Source: a bacterium (lineage in GTDB: Bacteria > Krumholzibacteriota > Krumholzibacteriia > LZORAL124-64-63). Taken from it: a stretch of DNA of 64,000 bases. The translations under genes and the position numbers were made by a program. The notes under the pieces are model-generated. The model made no database searches and was not told the origin of the DNA. It saw nothing but the letters and a program-made list of their open reading frames with translations. How positions within the stretch are numbered: the first letter of the stretch is position 1; each line of letters opens with the position of its first letter. Positions 7,896-16,853 of the stretch are shown in pieces. The stretch is taken from the NCBI GenBank assembly GCA_016703265.1, contig JADJCK010000012.1:71717-135716 (forward strand). Direction: 5' to 3'.

Positions 7896-8429
7896 TCAGT
7901 CGCCCGGATCCGCCTCGATCACCACCAGGACGTCGCCCGGGTTCACCGTCTGGCCGACGCGGACGGCCACTTTCGCGACCTTTCCGCTGATCCCGGCCGT
8001 CAGCTCGTTCTGCATCTTCATGGCTTCGACCACGATCAGCGGCTCGCCGCGCTGCACCGCCTGGCCGGGCTCCACCCGGATGTCCACGACCAGCCCGGGG
8101 ATGTCGGCCGCCAGGGTGCCGCTGCCGGCAGCGGCGCCCAGCGCTTGCCGGGCGTGCGCGCGCAGCTCGTCCAGGACCACCAGGGGCACGGGGCGGCCGT
8201 CGAGGGTCGCCTTCAGGCTGCCGCGGGCGTCAGCGACCGACAGGTGGACCAGGCGGCGATGGCCGCCGACCGTCACCGCCACCGCGCGCCCGCCCAGCAC
8301 CGGCACGGACGAGGCCGGCGCCGGTTCGCCGCCGTCGATGGCCAGCTCGGCGCGATGCCCGTCGGAAGCCAGCTGCGCGGTGTGCTGCTGCCCGTCCACT
8401 TCCACGATGTAGTTCTTCCGCATCAGCAC
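7896..8429 (-). CDS. Biotin carboxyl carrier (biotinyl domain) of an acyl-CoA carboxylase
   Basis: A 177-residue protein whose last ~75 residues form a biotinyl domain with the target lysine in EAMKMQNEL (Lys138). The N-terminal ~100 residues are not a long Pro/Ala linker as in AccB; they look like the BT-type region that links biotin carboxylase to carrier in propionyl-CoA carboxylases, here on a separate polypeptide. It carries CO2 between the two enzymes encoded next to it. The start is a GTG at 8429; an ATG two codons later is possible. It is the last gene of a three-gene minus-strand operon. Confidence 0.85.
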   Translation of the reverse strand: MLMRKNYIVEVDGQQHTAQLASDGHRAELAIDGGEPAPASSVPVLGGRAVAVTVGGHRRLVHLSVADARGSLKATLDGRPVPLVVLDELRAHARQALGAAAGSGTLAADIPGLVVDIRVEPGQAVQRGEPLIVVEAMKMQNELTAGISGKVAKVAVRVGQTVNPGDVLVVIEADPGD

Positions 8430-8452
8430 GGCCGGAGGTCCTTTCGTCCGGG

Positions 8453-10000
<1,548 letters not shown>

Positions 10001-10009
10001 GCGACGCTC

Positions 10010-11566
10010 CTACAGCGGGATGTTGCCGTGCTTCTTGGGCGGCAGGGTCTGCTTCTTGTTCCGCAGGCTGTTCAACGCGGCCACCAGGTGGCGACGCGTG
10101 TCGGCCGGCTCGATCACGTCGTCCAGGTAGCCGAGGCCCGCGGCAATGAACGGGTTGGCGTAGGTCTCGTTGTACTCGTCGACCAGGCGGCGGCGCTCCT
10201 GCACGGGATCGTCACTTTCGGCCAGCGTCTGCCGGTGGAGGATGTTGACCGCGCCCTCCGGTCCCATCACGGCCAGTTCGGCGCCAGGCCAGGCAACGTT
10301 GTAGTCGGCGCGGATGTGCTTGCTGTTCATGACGTCGTAGGCGCCGCCGTAGGCCTTGCGCGTGATCACGGTGAGCTTGGGCACCGTGGCCTCGCAGAAG
10401 GCGAAGAGCAGCTTGGCGCCGTGCTTGATGATTCCCCCGAACTCCTGCTCGGTGCCGGGCAGGAACCCGGGCACGTCCTCGAAGACGACAAGCGGCACGT
10501 TGAAGCAGTCGCAGGTTCGCACGAACCGCGCGCCCTTGAGGCTGGCATTGATGTCCAGCACCCCGGCCTGGAACTTCGGCTGGTTGGCGACGATGCCCAC
10601 CGGCTGCCCGTCCAGCCGCGCGAACCCGCAGATGAGGTTCTGCGCGTGGCGTGCCTGCACTTCCATGAAGTCGCCGTCGTCCACGACTAGGCGGATCACG
10701 TCGAGCATGTCGTACGGCTTGCGGCTGTCGTCGGGCACGATCGAATTCAGCTTCTCCTCGCGACGATCGGGCGCGTCGCCGGGAACGACGCGCGGCGGGT
10801 CCTCGAGGTTGTTCTGGGGCAGGAAACTGAGCAGGCGCCGGGTCATCAACAGGCAGTCGGCATCGGATGTCGCCATGAAGTGGCAGACGCCGCTCTTCGT
10901 CGAGTGCGTGGCCGCGCCGCCGAGCTCCTCGAAGGTCACATCCTCGTTCGTCACCATCTTGATGACGTTGGGGCCGGTCACGAACATGTAGCTGGTCTTG
11001 TCCACCATCAGCGTGAAGTCGGTGATGGCGGGCGAGTACACGGCGCCGCCGGCACAGGGGCCGAGGATGGCGGAGATCTGGGGGACGACGCCCGAGGCCA
11101 TGGTGTTGCGCCAGAAAATCTCCGCATAGCCAGCCAGTGAGCGCACGCCTTCCTGGATGCGGGCGCCGCCGCTGTCGTTCAGCCCGATCACCGGGCAGCC
11201 GTTTTCCAGCGCCTGGTCCATCAGCCGACAGATCTTCAGGGCATTGGATTCGCTCATCGAGCCGCCGAAGACCGTGAAGTCCTGCGCGAACACGTAGACC
11301 TGCCGACCGTCGATGTTCCCGACGCCGGTGACCATTCCGTCACCGACCGGGCGCGCACGGTCCATGCCCATCTCGTGGCTGCGGTGGCGCACGAAGACGC
11401 CCGTCTCCTGGAAGCTGCCTTCGTCGAGCAGCAGGTGGATGCGCTCGCGGGCGGTCAGGCGGCCGCTGGCATGGATCTTCGCGATCTTGTCGGCACCGCC
11501 GCCCTCCAGGGTCTGGCGGCGCAGGGCGTGCAGGCGGGCGAGCTTTTCCTCGAACGAATGCGGCAT
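10010..11566 (-). CDS. pccB: Propionyl-CoA/methylmalonyl-CoA-type carboxyltransferase beta subunit
   Basis: A 518-residue crotonase-fold carboxyltransferase with the PccB/MmdA pattern: 'GGGADKIAKIHASGRLTARERI' near the N-terminus, 'NDSGGARIQEGV' and 'GPCAGGAVYSPA' as the first oxyanion region, and 'PGFLPGTEQE' and 'KAYGGAYDVM' in the second half. It transfers CO2 from biotin to an acyl-CoA, most likely propionyl-CoA given the epimerase gene nearby. No decarboxylase membrane subunit is present, so a carboxylase is the better call. It is the first gene of its operon, behind a palindrome at 11628-11641. Confidence 0.92.
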   Translation of the reverse strand: MPHSFEEKLARLHALRRQTLEGGGADKIAKIHASGRLTARERIHLLLDEGSFQETGVFVRHRSHEMGMDRARPVGDGMVTGVGNIDGRQVYVFAQDFTVFGGSMSESNALKICRLMDQALENGCPVIGLNDSGGARIQEGVRSLAGYAEIFWRNTMASGVVPQISAILGPCAGGAVYSPAITDFTLMVDKTSYMFVTGPNVIKMVTNEDVTFEELGGAATHSTKSGVCHFMATSDADCLLMTRRLLSFLPQNNLEDPPRVVPGDAPDRREEKLNSIVPDDSRKPYDMLDVIRLVVDDGDFMEVQARHAQNLICGFARLDGQPVGIVANQPKFQAGVLDINASLKGARFVRTCDCFNVPLVVFEDVPGFLPGTEQEFGGIIKHGAKLLFAFCEATVPKLTVITRKAYGGAYDVMNSKHIRADYNVAWPGAELAVMGPEGAVNILHRQTLAESDDPVQERRRLVDEYNETYANPFIAAGLGYLDDVIEPADTRRHLVAALNSLRNKKQTLPPKKHGNIPL

Positions 11567-11617
11567 GGCGGTTCCTCTGGAGTCCGTCCGGTTTCCGGGT
11601 GGCTCTGGCGGCCGTCA

Positions 11618-11641
11618 GGATAGCAGATCGCATTGATGCGA
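11618..11641 (-). promoter_or_regulatory. Operator-like inverted repeat and -10 element before the carboxylase operon
   Basis: The perfect inverted repeat TCGCAT-TG-ATGCGA (11628-11641) overlaps the spacer of a minus-strand -10-like TATCCT (11618-11623). The matching -35 position is poor. This lies 52-75 bases before the pccB start codon, where a repressor or activator site would be expected. The regulator is unknown. Confidence 0.4.
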
Positions 11642-11707
11642 GATAGTCGGAATGGCGCGGTGGTCCTGGCGGTGATGGCGTCGGCGCGCAGTGGGACGGA
11701 CGACCGG

Positions 11708-13039
11708 TCAGCCGCGGCCTTCCATGCGCTTGAGCACGTGCCGGTCGACGACCGCGGCCAGGGCGCGATGGCTGGTAGGCTTGAGGATGAAGTCGGCCAC
11801 GCCGGCTTCACGCGCCTGCTGTTCGTTGAAGCTGTCGCGGAAACCGGTGCAGAGCGCGACCGGGATATCGGGCCGCACTTCATGGATCTTCTGGGCCAGG
11901 CGAACGCCCGACATCTGCGGCATGATCTGGTCGGTGATCACGATGTCGAACAGTTCGGGCGTCTGCGTGAAATCCGCCAACGCCGTGCGGCTGTCCAGGT
12001 GGGTCACCACGCGATAGCCGAGCCGGCGCAGGCCTCGCGCCAGGACCTGGGCCACCATCTCCTCGTCGTCGACGAGCAGGATCGTGGCGCGCGGGGGACC
12101 GGCGCTGGCCGGCGCTTCGACCTCGACCGGCTCCGGCTCGCTGGGGACGACCACCGGGCGCGGCAGTTTCGTGATCGCCGTCTCGTGGTCGGTGGCCACG
12201 CGCCAGGCGATCAGGGGGAACCACAACTCGCAGGTCTGGGTGCCACCGGGTCCGGCCACGGTCACGGTGAGGCCGCCCTGGTCGCCCAGTTGCTGGCTCA
12301 GCGTCGTCAACTCCGCTTCGGGGAGCAATTCGTTCAAGGCGCGCTCGGCCGGCGTGATCTCCAGGCTCAGGCAGGCATAGGACCCGACGGCGAGGTCGAC
12401 CGGCCTGGCCGCGCGCGACTGCTCGAGGCGGCGCTCACCCAGGCGGATCGTCAGGCGACCGCCGGGTGCGCCCAGCGCCTGCACGGCGCCGCTGCCGAGA
12501 CTCATGATCGCCTGCTGCACGCCGGCGCGCGTGGCGAGCACCGGCCCGCACTGCCGCAACTCCGCGCGTACGTCGATCGTCGACGGCACGATATCCTGCA
12601 GGAGCTTCACCGTGTCGCGCACCACCGGCAGCAACTCCTGGGGCCGGCGCGCCTGGTCGGCGTCGCGGTAGAAGTCACCGAGTTCGCGCACGAGGTCGGC
12701 AGCCTGGTGGCCGGCCTTCAGGAGCCGGTCCAGTTCCTGGCGCGCGGGCATCGGCAGCCCGGCTTCGTGATTCGCGAGCCGCGCACTGCCCAGCATGGCC
12801 GACAGGAGATTATTCGGGTTGTTGACGATGCCGCCGGACAGGATGCCGACGACCTCGAAGCGCCGTGCGTCCAGCAGCTGCTGGCGAAGGCGTCCGATTT
12901 CGGCGTTCCGACGCTGGACCCGCAGTGCCATGTGCTGCGCCTGGCGCTTCTCGCGCACCAGCAGGAACACGGCTGCGCCGCAGCCCGCACCAAGCAGGCC
13001 GGTGACGGCCAGGAGCAGGGATGTCGGCAAGCCGGGCAT
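11708..13039 (-). CDS. Degenerate hybrid histidine kinase (pseudokinase) with intact receiver domain
   Basis: A 443-residue protein: one N-terminal transmembrane helix (residues ~8-28), a coiled-coil linker, a dimerisation/H-box region at 66-80, an ATPase-like region, and a C-terminal receiver (~325-440). The H-box reads GGIVNNPNNLL where active kinases have GGIAHDFNNLL, so the phospho-acceptor His is Asn73. The N-box (QAIMSLGSGAVQAL) has also lost its Asn and Asp, and no DxGxG loop is visible. The receiver keeps its acidic pair (VDDEE), phospho-acceptor Asp (VITDQIMP), Thr (LCTG) and Lys (ILKP). The protein probably cannot autophosphorylate but could be phosphorylated by another kinase. Start at 13039 with AGGA five bases away. 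Confidence 0.8.
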   Translation of the reverse strand: MPGLPTSLLLAVTGLLGAGCGAAVFLLVREKRQAQHMALRVQRRNAEIGRLRQQLLDARRFEVVGILSGGIVNNPNNLLSAMLGSARLANHEAGLPMPARQELDRLLKAGHQAADLVRELGDFYRDADQARRPQELLPVVRDTVKLLQDIVPSTIDVRAELRQCGPVLATRAGVQQAIMSLGSGAVQALGAPGGRLTIRLGERRLEQSRAARPVDLAVGSYACLSLEITPAERALNELLPEAELTTLSQQLGDQGGLTVTVAGPGGTQTCELWFPLIAWRVATDHETAITKLPRPVVVPSEPEPVEVEAPASAGPPRATILLVDDEEMVAQVLARGLRRLGYRVVTHLDSRTALADFTQTPELFDIVITDQIMPQMSGVRLAQKIHEVRPDIPVALCTGFRDSFNEQQAREAGVADFILKPTSHRALAAVVDRHVLKRMEGRG

Positions 13040-13137
13040 GGGAATCCTGTCTTGGGACCGCTGGCGTGGCGGGGCCGGCACCTGACGGTGCCTGCCGGGA
13101 CCCCTAGAAGATAGATCCAATCGCGACCTGCGTCATC

Positions 13138-13143
13138 ATTATA
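13138..13143 (-). promoter_or_regulatory. -10 element upstream of the degenerate kinase gene
   Basis: A perfect TATAAT on the minus strand in an otherwise GC-rich gap, about 95 bases before the start codon at 13039. The -35 position (GGCAAG at 17 bases) is a poor match, so this is only a candidate. Confidence 0.35.
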
Positions 13144-13256
13144 ATGCGTGTTCACGACCACTTGCCGGCCCTGGCCCCGGCGGGCAAGGGGCCCAAGGGG
13201 GTGGGCAGGGCCCGAAAGGTCCGGCTGTACCGATCCGGGGAGCGGGCAAAAGCCAC

Positions 13257-13290
13257 CAAAAGACGAGGGGCGGTCCCGAAGGACCGCCCC
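13257..13290 (-). terminator. Rho-independent terminator with TTCG tetraloop
   Basis: On the minus strand a 10-base perfect stem GGGGCGGTCC / GGACCGCCCC closes on a TTCG tetraloop and is followed by TCGTCTTTT. It lies 37 bases beyond the stop of the secreted OB-fold-like gene at 13327, which it should terminate. Confidence 0.85.
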
Positions 13291-13326
13291 TGTGCCTCAT
13301 CATCGCCTCGCTGGAGCGGCCCCGGA

Positions 13327-14046
13327 CTACCGGTACCGCGCCTTGATCGAGCCCATGCTGACCGGCTCGATGCCGACCGAGCAGTTGACGACGGGGATGC
13401 CGTTGAGGAACGGCTCGAAGAGGAACGAACCGCAGGCGTCGTGCAGGATGCCGGTGGCGTTGTTGTAGCACTGGCCTTCCATCACGCTGCCGAAGTTGTA
13501 CCAGAAGTCGTCGAAGACCACGGTCGTGCCGTCGAGGGCCTCGACGTTCCACATGCCGGAACCCAGGCTGTAGCCGGCCGGGACAGACATGCCGTCGGTG
13601 ATCATGATCGTGACGCTTTCCCACTGCTCAGGCGATGCCGCGAGAGCGGCGGCCGTCACGTAGTTCACGGCCGGGATCGGCGCGGTGCCCGTCTTGATGA
13701 CGGAACCGTAGATGCCGGCAGCCGGGATGTCGATCGTCGACAGGCCGCAGACTTCCTTGAATTCGCCGCAGATGTCCACGACGTCGCCCGGCGCAGCCAC
13801 GGCGCCGCCGAAGTACGTGTGACCGGGCCAGTAAACGAAGATCGCATCCCAGGCGCCGTGCGGAGCCTGCGAGACGTAGATCCCGTCGGGGCGCACCGCG
13901 GTGATGACCACGCCGCACGGCGTCTTCAACGAACCGACGCCTGCCGGCGAGTTGACCTGAAGGTCGTGAATCGACGTGCCGCACGCGAAAGCCACGCCGG
14001 CCGTCACGAGACTGACTGCGACAAGAGCGAGAGCAAATTTCCTCAT
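13327..14046 (-). CDS. Secreted protein with OB-fold-like domain
   Basis: A 239-residue exported protein: signal peptide MRKFALALVAVSLVTAG ending near AFA-CGTS. The first half follows the pattern of OB-fold domains attached to secreted nucleases: 'IHDLQV', 'CGVVITAVRPDGIYVSQ', 'AIFVYW', then 'GDVVDICGEFKEVCGLSTI'. A second beta-rich half with paired Cys follows and may be a second such domain. No nuclease catalytic domain is present, so it is a stand-alone binding protein or a truncated relative. The ATG has GGGGGATC upstream; a TATAAC -10-like box lies ~60 bases above. It has its own terminator and appears monocistronic. Confidence 0.7.
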   Translation of the reverse strand: MRKFALALVAVSLVTAGVAFACGTSIHDLQVNSPAGVGSLKTPCGVVITAVRPDGIYVSQAPHGAWDAIFVYWPGHTYFGGAVAAPGDVVDICGEFKEVCGLSTIDIPAAGIYGSVIKTGTAPIPAVNYVTAAALAASPEQWESVTIMITDGMSVPAGYSLGSGMWNVEALDGTTVVFDDFWYNFGSVMEGQCYNNATGILHDACGSFLFEPFLNGIPVVNCSVGIEPVSMGSIKARYR

Positions 14047-14528
14047 CGTGATCCCCCGGTTGTCGTCCTGACGGCCCGCTGGCCGCCTGTCCGAATCGGA
14101 AATCCGTTATAGTCCTACCGGAAGCCCCCACCGAACTCGGTTCATGGCGTGGTCATCTCGTGGGCGCCGGATGACGTTCCATACGGTGACTGCTGCGGAC
14201 GATACCACCGGTCCAGGGGAGTGTCCAGCCAAAAAAAAGCCGAATGTGAGCTTTTTTCCTGCCATCAGAGCGGGCGGTTTTGCGATCGCGTATCCAACGG
14301 CCGGAGACGTCGAGGTCCGCCGGGGACCTCGCGGACGCCGGCGAATTTGATATCCCTTGTCATTGCGACAATTACGTGACCATTCCCGATCGCGGTGGGC
14401 TGCCGCCACTTCGTTCACCCGGGCTGCCGGTGGACGCAGGCGCCGCCTGCGGCGTATAGTCGGGCCGGCAACCGCACGTGGCTGCCCGCAACCAACCCAG
14501 GACTTCCAGACCGGATGGGGCCGATACC
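14047..14528. other. Intergenic region without a gene
   Basis: I see no credible coding frame here. It separates the divergent secreted-protein and enoyl-CoA hydratase genes. It contains an AAAAAAGC...GCTTTTTT stem (14233-14240 with 14250-14257, nine-base loop), which could act as a weak bidirectional terminator or be an old element remnant, and promoter-like boxes near both ends (minus-strand TATAAC near 14105; TATAGT at 14455). The middle is noticeably less GC-rich than the surrounding genes. Confidence 0.6.
14431..14460 (+). promoter_or_regulatory. Candidate sigma-70-like promoter of the enoyl-CoA hydratase gene
   Basis: TGGACG (14431-14436) and TATAGT (14455-14460) with 18 bases between, 68 bases before the start codon. 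A GGCG-CCGCCTGC-type dyad lies within the spacer. Confidence 0.4.
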
Positions 14529-15311
14529 ATGACCACCGAGAACATCCTTTGCGAGGTGGCTGCCGGCGTGGCCACCGTGACCATCAACCGCCCCGAAAAG
14601 CTGAACGCCCTGGACGCCCGGACGATCCGGGAACTGGATGCCTGCTTCGCCGCCCTGGCGACCGACCCCGCCGCGCGCGTCGTGGTCGTGACCGGGGCCG
14701 GGCCCAAGGCCTTCGTGGCCGGGGCCGACATCGGCGAGCTGGCCACACTGGCCGCAGCGCCCGGGCAGGCACTGTCGCGGCGGGGCCAGGCCCTGATGGA
14801 CCGCATCGAGCACCTGGGCAAGCCGGTGATCGCGGCGGTCAACGGCTTTGCCCTGGGCGGCGGCTGCGAACTGGCGCTGGCCTGCAGCTTTCGCTGGGCT
14901 GCCGACACCGCGAAGCTGGGCCTGCCCGAGACAGGGCTGGGGTTGATTCCCGGCTATGGCGGCACGCAGCGCCTGCCGAGGCTGGTCGGGCGCGGTCGCG
15001 CGCTCGAGATGATTTTGCGGGGCAACATGGTGACGGCCGCGGAGGCCCTGGCGATCGGCCTGGTCGATCGCGTGGTGCCGTCGGCCGAGCTGGCGGAAGC
15101 CGTGGCCGCGGTGGCGCGCGAGATCGCAGCCCGTTCCTCGCTCACCTTGCGCTGCGCGCTCGAAGCCGTCGACGGCGGGCTGGCCACCGACCAGGCGGCG
15201 GGCCTGCGCCTGGAAGCGGGGTTGTTCGGGATGGTGGCCGCCTCGGACGACGGCCACGAGGGTTGCCGCGCCTTCCTCGAGAAGCGGCCGGCGGTGTTCA
15301 CCGATCGCTGA
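14529..15311 (+). CDS. Enoyl-CoA hydratase/isomerase family protein
   Basis: A 260-residue crotonase with both catalytic glutamates of true enoyl-CoA hydratases: Glu114 in GGGCELALA and Glu134 in GLPETGLGLIPG, plus the oxyanion segment 'AFVAGADI'. It hydrates trans-2-enoyl-CoA to 3-hydroxyacyl-CoA in fatty-acid or amino-acid degradation. The start is the ATG at 14529; an in-frame ATG 51 bases upstream would only add a leader. It precedes the 2-oxoacid oxidoreductase operon by ~180 bases and may serve the same branched-chain or short-chain acyl-CoA flow, though it has its own promoter. Confidence 0.9.
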   Translation: MTTENILCEVAAGVATVTINRPEKLNALDARTIRELDACFAALATDPAARVVVVTGAGPKAFVAGADIGELATLAAAPGQALSRRGQALMDRIEHLGKPVIAAVNGFALGGGCELALACSFRWAADTAKLGLPETGLGLIPGYGGTQRLPRLVGRGRALEMILRGNMVTAAEALAIGLVDRVVPSAELAEAVAAVAREIAARSSLTLRCALEAVDGGLATDQAAGLRLEAGLFGMVAASDDGHEGCRAFLEKRPAVFTDR

Positions 15312-15409
15312 GAGGCACGACCGGGGCGCGGTCGCGTGTCTGCACGGCCGCGCGCGTCAATCCGGACCGTAAGGGTCAGGAAACGCGCGCCGCGCGGGGA
15401 ACAATTCCC

Positions 15410-15437
15410 TTGGTCGCCCACAGCCCCGCATTATCTT
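15410..15437 (+). promoter_or_regulatory. Candidate promoter of the oxidoreductase operon
   Basis: TTGGTC (15410-15415) and TATCTT (15432-15437) separated by 16 bases, ~55 bases before the ferredoxin-subunit start. Confidence 0.42.
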
Positions 15438-15491
15438 TGCCCGCAACGACCTCGACGCCTCCGCAACCCGCGACGATGAGGTGGCTTTCCC

Positions 15492-15722
15492 ATGAACGAG
15501 AACACGGCGCTCGACGTCCCCTTCATGGAGGTCAACGGCGAGCTTTGCAAAGGCTGCCAGTTGTGCCTGGCTGTCTGCCCGAAGAGTGTCATCGCGATCA
15601 GCGAGAAGCTCAACAGCGCCAGCTATCACCCCGCTTTCTACACCGGTGCCGACTGCACCGGCTGCGGGCTGTGCTTCTACGCGTGCCCGGAGCCGGGCGC
15701 CATCCGCGTGCACAAACCGTAG
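15492..15722 (+). CDS. 2-oxoacid:ferredoxin oxidoreductase, delta (2x[4Fe-4S] ferredoxin) subunit
   Basis: A 76-residue ferredoxin with two CxxCxxCxxxCP clusters (CKGCQLCLAVCP and CTGCGLCFYACP). It is the electron-transfer subunit of a KorABCD/VorABC-type enzyme, as shown by the alpha and beta-gamma genes that follow. First gene of a five-gene operon. It moves electrons from the thiamine diphosphate centre to a soluble ferredoxin. Confidence 0.9.
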   Translation: MNENTALDVPFMEVNGELCKGCQLCLAVCPKSVIAISEKLNSASYHPAFYTGADCTGCGLCFYACPEPGAIRVHKP

Positions 15723-15791
15723 GATGCTGCGCCGGCGCGCACCGGTGCGCGACGGACGAAGGAACGGACCGCACGCACGAAACGAGGAATC

Positions 15792-16853
15792 ATGGCCAGA
15801 CAATTCATGAAGGGGAACGACGCCATCGTCGTCGGCGCGCTCGCCGCCGGGTGCCGTGCGTACTACGGCTACCCGATCACCCCCGCCAGCGAAATCGCCC
15901 ACGCCGCCGCCCTGCACTTCCCCGCGCTCGGCGGCGTCTTCATCCAGGCCGAGAGCGAAGTGGCGGCCATGAACATGGTCTACGGTTCGGCCGGCATGGG
16001 CGTGCGCACCATGACCGCTTCGTCGAGCCCCGGCTTCAGCCTGAAGCAGGAAGGCCTCTCATACTGCGCGGGCGCTGAACTGCCCTGCGTCGTGGTCAAC
16101 ATCGTGCGCGGCGGCCCCGGGCTGGGCAACATCGCGCCCGAGCAGGCCGACTACTTCCAGATCACGAAGGGCGGCGGTCACGGCAATTACCGGCTCATCA
16201 CGCTCGCGCCGAACGGCGCGCAGGAGATGTGCGACCTCACGATGCTCGCCTTCGACCTGGCCGACAAGTACCGCAATCCCGCCTGCATCATGGCCGACGG
16301 CATCACTGGCCAGATGATGGAAGTGGTGGAGATCCCGACAGCGAAGGCGGCCCGGTGGGATCATTCGTCGTGGGCCGTGACGGGCACGCCGGACACGGCG
16401 GGCAACCTGGTCAGCAGCATCACGCTCGAACCGGAGAAGCTCGAGGAGCACAACCTCAAGCTCGACGCGAAGTACAAGCGCATCGAGGCCGACGAGGTGC
16501 TCTTCGAGAAGTACAAGGTCGATGACGCCGACCTGGTCGTCGTCGCCTACGGCGTGGTCAGCCGCATCGTCTACTCGGCGGTGGACCAGGCGCGGGCCGA
16601 GGGCCTCAAGGTGGGCCTGCTGCGGCCCATCACGGTGTGGCCGTTCCCGACCCAGGCGATCATCGACCTGTGCGGAACCGCGAAGGCGTTTCTGGCGGTC
16701 GAACTTTCGACGGGTCAGATGGTCGAGGATGTCCGGCTGGCCGTCGAGGGCCGCCGGCCGGTGCACTTCTACGGGCGCTGCGGCGGCATGGTGCCCGGCG
16801 GCGACGAACTGCTTGCCGAGTTCCGGCGCGTCATGAGTGGAGGAGCCCGCTGA
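15792..16853 (+). CDS. vorB: 2-oxoacid:ferredoxin oxidoreductase alpha subunit (VorB/KorA-like)
   Basis: A 353-residue pyrimidine-binding-type subunit starting 'MARQFMKGNDAIVVGALAAGC' with 'YYGYPITPASEI' and 'QAESEVAAMNMVYGSAGMG', all typical of the VorB/KorA group. It lacks the extra domain found in long KorA proteins. It resembles 3-methyl-2-oxobutanoate (branched-chain) oxidoreductase subunits most, but substrate cannot be fixed from sequence; 2-oxoglutarate is the main alternative. It pairs with the following beta-gamma fusion to make acyl-CoA and reduced ferredoxin from a 2-oxoacid and CoA. Its stop overlaps the next ATG (TGATG). Confidence 0.88.
   Translation: MARQFMKGNDAIVVGALAAGCRAYYGYPITPASEIAHAAALHFPALGGVFIQAESEVAAMNMVYGSAGMGVRTMTASSSPGFSLKQEGLSYCAGAELPCVVVNIVRGGPGLGNIAPEQADYFQITKGGGHGNYRLITLAPNGAQEMCDLTMLAFDLADKYRNPACIMADGITGQMMEVVEIPTAKAARWDHSSWAVTGTPDTAGNLVSSITLEPEKLEEHNLKLDAKYKRIEADEVLFEKYKVDDADLVVVAYGVVSRIVYSAVDQARAEGLKVGLLRPITVWPFPTQAIIDLCGTAKAFLAVELSTGQMVEDVRLAVEGRRPVHFYGRCGGMVPGGDELLAEFRRVMSGGAR

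Noticed and set aside
10010..11566. Sodium-pumping methylmalonyl-CoA decarboxylase alpha subunit
   Set aside because: A biotin carboxylase is in the same operon and no membrane decarboxylase subunit is present, so a carboxylase fits better.
11708..13039. Active hybrid histidine kinase
   Set aside because: The phospho-acceptor His and N-box residues are missing.
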